Notes under the pieces: generated by a model
What the model saw: the letters and a program-made list of their open reading frames with translations, nothing else
Databases searched by the model: none
What the model was told of the DNA's origin: nothing
Program-made: the position numbers and the translations under genes
Shown here: one piece after another, positions 31,885 to 34,721 of the stretch
Layout of the letters: each line of letters begins with the position of its first letter
Numbering within the stretch: the stretch's first letter is position 1
Assembly (NCBI GenBank): GCA_964539745.1
Contig: CAZIJU010000031.1
Location: forward strand, 1-34,721
From: DSNY01 sp964539745
GTDB taxonomy: Bacteria > Pseudomonadota > Gammaproteobacteria > Burkholderiales > Burkholderiaceae_F
Direction of reading: 5' to 3'
Length of the DNA stretch: 34,721 nt

Positions 31885-33330
31885 ATGGATACCAGCAAGC
31901 TCGTACGCCGCTCCGAAAACGAATGGGTGATCGAGCCCGATTCCGATCCCCGCGCGCAGGGCATGCGCGTGCCGGGGGTGATCTTCGCGACCGAGACGCT
32001 CGTCCGCGAGATGGACGAGAAGGTCTACGAGCAGGTCGCCAACGTCGCCAAGCTGCCGGGCATCGTGGCGGCGTCCTACGCGATGCCGGACGCGCACTGG
32101 GGATACGGCTTTCCGATCGGCGGCGTAGCGGCGTTCGATCCGGAAGCGGGCGGCGTGGTTTCCGCCGGCGGGGTCGGCTTCGATATCTCGTGCGGGGTGC
32201 GCTGCCTGCACACGCAACTGAAATCCGCCGACATCGAATCCTGCAAGACGCAGCTGGCTGACGCGCTGTACGCGCGCATTCCGGCGGGCGTCGGGTCCAC
32301 CGGAGCGATCCGGCTTTCGCCGAGCGAGATGGATAGCATGCTCGCCGGCGGCGCGCGCTGGGCGGTCGACCGCGGCTGGGGCAGTGCGGAAGACCTGGAA
32401 CGGACCGAAGAGCGCGGCTGCATGGCCGGCGCGCGACCGGAGGCCGTTTCCGAGCACGCGAAGAAGCGACAGCGCGACGAAATGGGCACGCTCGGCTCGG
32501 GCAACCACTATCTGGAGGTGCAGCGTGTGGCCGAAGTGTTCGACGAGCGGATCGCGCGCGCCTTCGGGCTCGCGGTCGACGACGTGGTCGTCAGCATCCA
32601 CTGCGGTTCGCGCGGGCTCGGCCACCAGATCGGAACCGAGTTCCTGCGATCGATGGCGGTCGAGGCCAAGGCGCACGGAATCGCGCTACCCGACCGCGAG
32701 CTCGCGTGCGCGCCGCTCGCGTCGGCGACCGGGCAAAACTACCTCGGCGCGATGCGCGCCGCGATCAACTGCGCGCTCGCCAACCGGCAAATCCTCACGC
32801 ATCTGACACGGCAGGTGTTCGCCGACATCCTGCCGGCCGCGCGGCTGCCGCTGCTGTACGACGTCTCGCACAACACCTGCAAAGTCGAAGAGCACGTCGT
32901 CGATGGCCGCAAGCGAACCCTCTACGTGCACCGCAAAGGCGCAACCCGCGCTTTCGGCCCCGGCCATCCGGACCTGCCGGCCGCGCTGCGCGAAGTCGGC
33001 CAGCCGGTGCTGATCGGCGGCAGCATGGGCACCTGCTCGTACGTCCTTGCCGGCGTCGCGTCGCCCGCCGAGCGCGCGTTCGCCTCCGCCTGCCACGGCG
33101 CGGGACGCAGCATGAGCCGGCACGAAGCCACCCGCCGCTGGCACGGCCGGCAGGTCGTCGACGAGCTCGCGCACCGCGGCGTGCTGATTCGCAGCCCTTC
33201 GATGCGCGGCGTGGCCGAGGAAGCGCCCGGCGCGTACAAGGACGTGACCGCGGTCGTCGACGCCGCCGACGCGGCGGGGCTCGCGCGCAAGGTCGCCCGG
33301 CTCGATCCGATCATCTGCATCAAGGGCTGA
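31885..33330 (+). CDS. rtcB: RNA-splicing ligase RtcB
   Basis: GTP- and Mn-dependent ligase that joins RNA 2',3'-cyclic phosphate (or 3'-phosphate) ends to 5'-OH ends. 481 aa. All known active-site groups are visible: Cys103 in DISCGVRC, His208 in GNHYLEV, His239 in HCGSRGLGHQ, His329 in DVSHNTCKVEEH, and the guanylylated His404 in SACHGAGRSMSR. GGAGG at 31872-31876 supports the ATG at 31885-31887. Unlike the rtcBA arrangement of enterobacteria, no rtcA cyclase or RtcR activator is present; instead archease lies upstream and pncB follows 4 bp downstream. Confidence 0.97.
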   Translation: MDTSKLVRRSENEWVIEPDSDPRAQGMRVPGVIFATETLVREMDEKVYEQVANVAKLPGIVAASYAMPDAHWGYGFPIGGVAAFDPEAGGVVSAGGVGFDISCGVRCLHTQLKSADIESCKTQLADALYARIPAGVGSTGAIRLSPSEMDSMLAGGARWAVDRGWGSAEDLERTEERGCMAGARPEAVSEHAKKRQRDEMGTLGSGNHYLEVQRVAEVFDERIARAFGLAVDDVVVSIHCGSRGLGHQIGTEFLRSMAVEAKAHGIALPDRELACAPLASATGQNYLGAMRAAINCALANRQILTHLTRQVFADILPAARLPLLYDVSHNTCKVEEHVVDGRKRTLYVHRKGATRAFGPGHPDLPAALREVGQPVLIGGSMGTCSYVLAGVASPAERAFASACHGAGRSMSRHEATRRWHGRQVVDELAHRGVLIRSPSMRGVAEEAPGAYKDVTAVVDAADAAGLARKVARLDPIICIKG

Positions 33331-33334
33331 GCCG

Positions 33335-34666
33335 ATGGGCAGCGCGCGCGAAGGACTGCTCACCGACCTGTACGAGTTCGCGATGGCGCGCAGCTATCGC
33401 GTCGAAGGCATGGGCGAACGCGCGGTGTTCGAGCTGTTCATCCGCGCGCATCCGGGACGAAACTTCCTCGTCGCCGCGGGGCTCGAGCAGGCGCTCGATT
33501 ACCTGGAAAACCTGCGCTTCGACGACGGCGATCTCGCCTTCCTGCGCAAGCAGGCCTTCGGCACGCCCGATTTCATCGACTGGCTGCGCGACTTCCGCTT
33601 CGCGGGCGACGTCGACGCCCTGCCCGAGGCAACGGTGTTCTTCGCAAACGAGCCCGTACTGCGCGTGGCCGCACCGCTGCCACAAGCGCAGCTCGTCGAG
33701 ACGCGGTTGCTGAACCTCGTGCACTTCCAGACGCTGATCGCCTCGAAGGCGGTGCGCTGCGTGCTCGCCGCGCGCGGCCGGTCCGTGATCGACTATGGCC
33801 TGCGGCGCGCGCACGGCGCCGAGGCCGGCGTGCTCGCCGCGCGCGCGAGCTGGATCGCGGGCTTCGCCGGCACCGCCACGGTGGAGGCCGGTCGCGCGTT
33901 CGGGCTGCCGCTGTACGGCACGATGGCGCATTCGTTCGTGCAGGCGCACGGCGACGAGACCGCGGCCTTCCTCGCGTTCGCGCGCGCGAATCCCGGCAAC
34001 GCGATCCTGCTGATCGACACCTACGACACGGTGTCCGCCGCGCGCAAGGTCGTCGCGGTCGCGCGCACGCTTGCCGCCGAAGGCATCGCGGTACGCGCGG
34101 TGCGCATCGACAGCGGCGATCTGGACGCGCTCGCGCGCACGGTGCGCGGCGTGCTCGACGACGGCGGTCTGCGCGAGGCGCGCATCATCGCCAGCGGCGG
34201 GCTCGACGAGGATTCGATCGATGCGCTGGTGCGCGCCGGTGCGCCGCTCGATGCGTTCGGTGTGGGCAGTGCGCTCGCCTGCGCGTCCGACCGTCCGGTG
34301 CTCGATTGCGCGTACAAGCTGCAGTCGTACGCCGGGGCTGCGCGCCGCAAGCGCTCGACCGGCAAGGCGACCTGGCCCGGCGTCAAGCAGGTCTTCCGCC
34401 GCACGGTCGACGGCAAGTACGCCGGCGACACGGTCGCGCTCGCCGACGAGCCGATCGAAGGCAAACCGCTGCTCGTTCCCGTGATGCGCGCCGGCCGCCG
34501 CATCGCGCCGCCTGAGCCGCTCGATGCGATCCGCGCGCGGCTGCGCAGCGAACTCGACGCGCTGCCGGATCCGCTGAAGGCGCTCGGCAGCGCGCCGCCG
34601 TACCCCGTCGAGATCTCGCCGGCGATCCGCGCGCTGGCGGCGCAGCTCGACGCGGCGTCGCGCTAA
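33335..34666 (+). CDS. pncB: Nicotinate phosphoribosyltransferase
   Basis: Makes nicotinate mononucleotide from nicotinate, PRPP and ATP, the entry step of NAD salvage (Preiss-Handler route). 443 aa. Type II PRTase barrel with LLTDLYEFAMARSY at the start, FHTL-type region HFQTLIASKAVR, DYGLRRAHGAEAG, the GTMAHSFVQAHGDE loop carrying the conserved His, VRIDSGDLDALA and GVGSALACASDRP. It starts 4 bp after the rtcB stop, so the two are almost certainly co-translated. Confidence 0.95.
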   Translation: MGSAREGLLTDLYEFAMARSYRVEGMGERAVFELFIRAHPGRNFLVAAGLEQALDYLENLRFDDGDLAFLRKQAFGTPDFIDWLRDFRFAGDVDALPEATVFFANEPVLRVAAPLPQAQLVETRLLNLVHFQTLIASKAVRCVLAARGRSVIDYGLRRAHGAEAGVLAARASWIAGFAGTATVEAGRAFGLPLYGTMAHSFVQAHGDETAAFLAFARANPGNAILLIDTYDTVSAARKVVAVARTLAAEGIAVRAVRIDSGDLDALARTVRGVLDDGGLREARIIASGGLDEDSIDALVRAGAPLDAFGVGSALACASDRPVLDCAYKLQSYAGAARRKRSTGKATWPGVKQVFRRTVDGKYAGDTVALADEPIEGKPLLVPVMRAGRRIAPPEPLDAIRARLRSELDALPDPLKALGSAPPYPVEISPAIRALAAQLDAASR

Positions 34667-34721
34667 CCCGGATATTTCATGAATGATCGATTTTCGCGCG
34701 CCGGTGGCGCGGTGCGCGGGG
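34667..34721. other. Right edge, nothing assigned
   Basis: 55 bp after pncB. An ATG at 34679 opens a frame that runs off the window but is too short to identify. The first bases (CCCGGATATTTCATGAA) resemble sequence seen at ends of some mobile elements; the window ends before this can be judged. Confidence 0.3.

Overview
This window reads as chromosome of a GC-rich betaproteobacterium, most likely Burkholderiales or a close relative. The grounds are gene content and order: a cytochrome oxidase subunit II with a fused cytochrome c domain beside a DUF2244 gene; the run bioC / comF / trmL / LOG / gpsA / secB / grxC / rhodanese / gpmA / envC-like / ctpA / moeB-like; the pair argB / HAD phosphatase / slmA; and a PEP-CTERM protein. 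No rRNA, tRNA, CRISPR array or insertion sequence was seen. GC content was judged by eye, not computed.

Layout. (1) 1-2910, minus strand: the end of an aa3-type cytochrome c oxidase operon, DUF2244 gene then ctaC then ctaD, with ctaD cut by the left edge, and a good sigma70-type promoter at 2881-2910. (2) 3041-12644: conserved housekeeping genes (biotin synthesis, a competence-type phosphoribosyltransferase, tRNA methylation, glycerol-3-phosphate synthesis, protein export, redox, glycolysis, cell-wall hydrolase control, a periplasmic processing protease, an E1-like enzyme). (3) 12691-26804, minus strand: an accessory type I secretion locus of about 14 kb. (4) 27241-28392, minus: a trypsin-like serine protease with a PEP-CTERM sorting tail. 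(5) 28606-30870, minus: slmA, a HAD phosphatase and argB. (6) 31024-34666, plus: a small metal-binding HMA protein, then an archease-rtcB-pncB operon combining RNA ligation with NAD salvage.

The part most worth attention is the type I secretion locus. In transcription order it holds an ABC exporter with a peptidase-dead C39-like domain, an HlyD-type adaptor, a 31-codon small ORF joined by ATGA overlaps on both sides, and then three successive pairs, each made of a small membrane-anchored protein followed by a lipase-like hydrolase. In the first two pairs the hydrolase is a short N-terminal fragment (134 and about 129 aa). In the third it is an intact 2648-aa protein with a GHSLG serine-hydrolase domain and six blocks of RTX calcium-binding repeats. 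The membrane proteins of pairs 2 and 3 are clear paralogues. The hydrolase N-termini of pairs 2 and 3 share a 105-bp tract with no mismatch inside otherwise diverged sequence, which suggests gene conversion or a recent recombination. Most junctions are ATGA overlaps. This looks like a cassette array in which partner-plus-hydrolase modules accumulate and are truncated beside one working exporter. Whether the partners are immunity proteins, foldases or secretion helpers cannot be decided from sequence alone.
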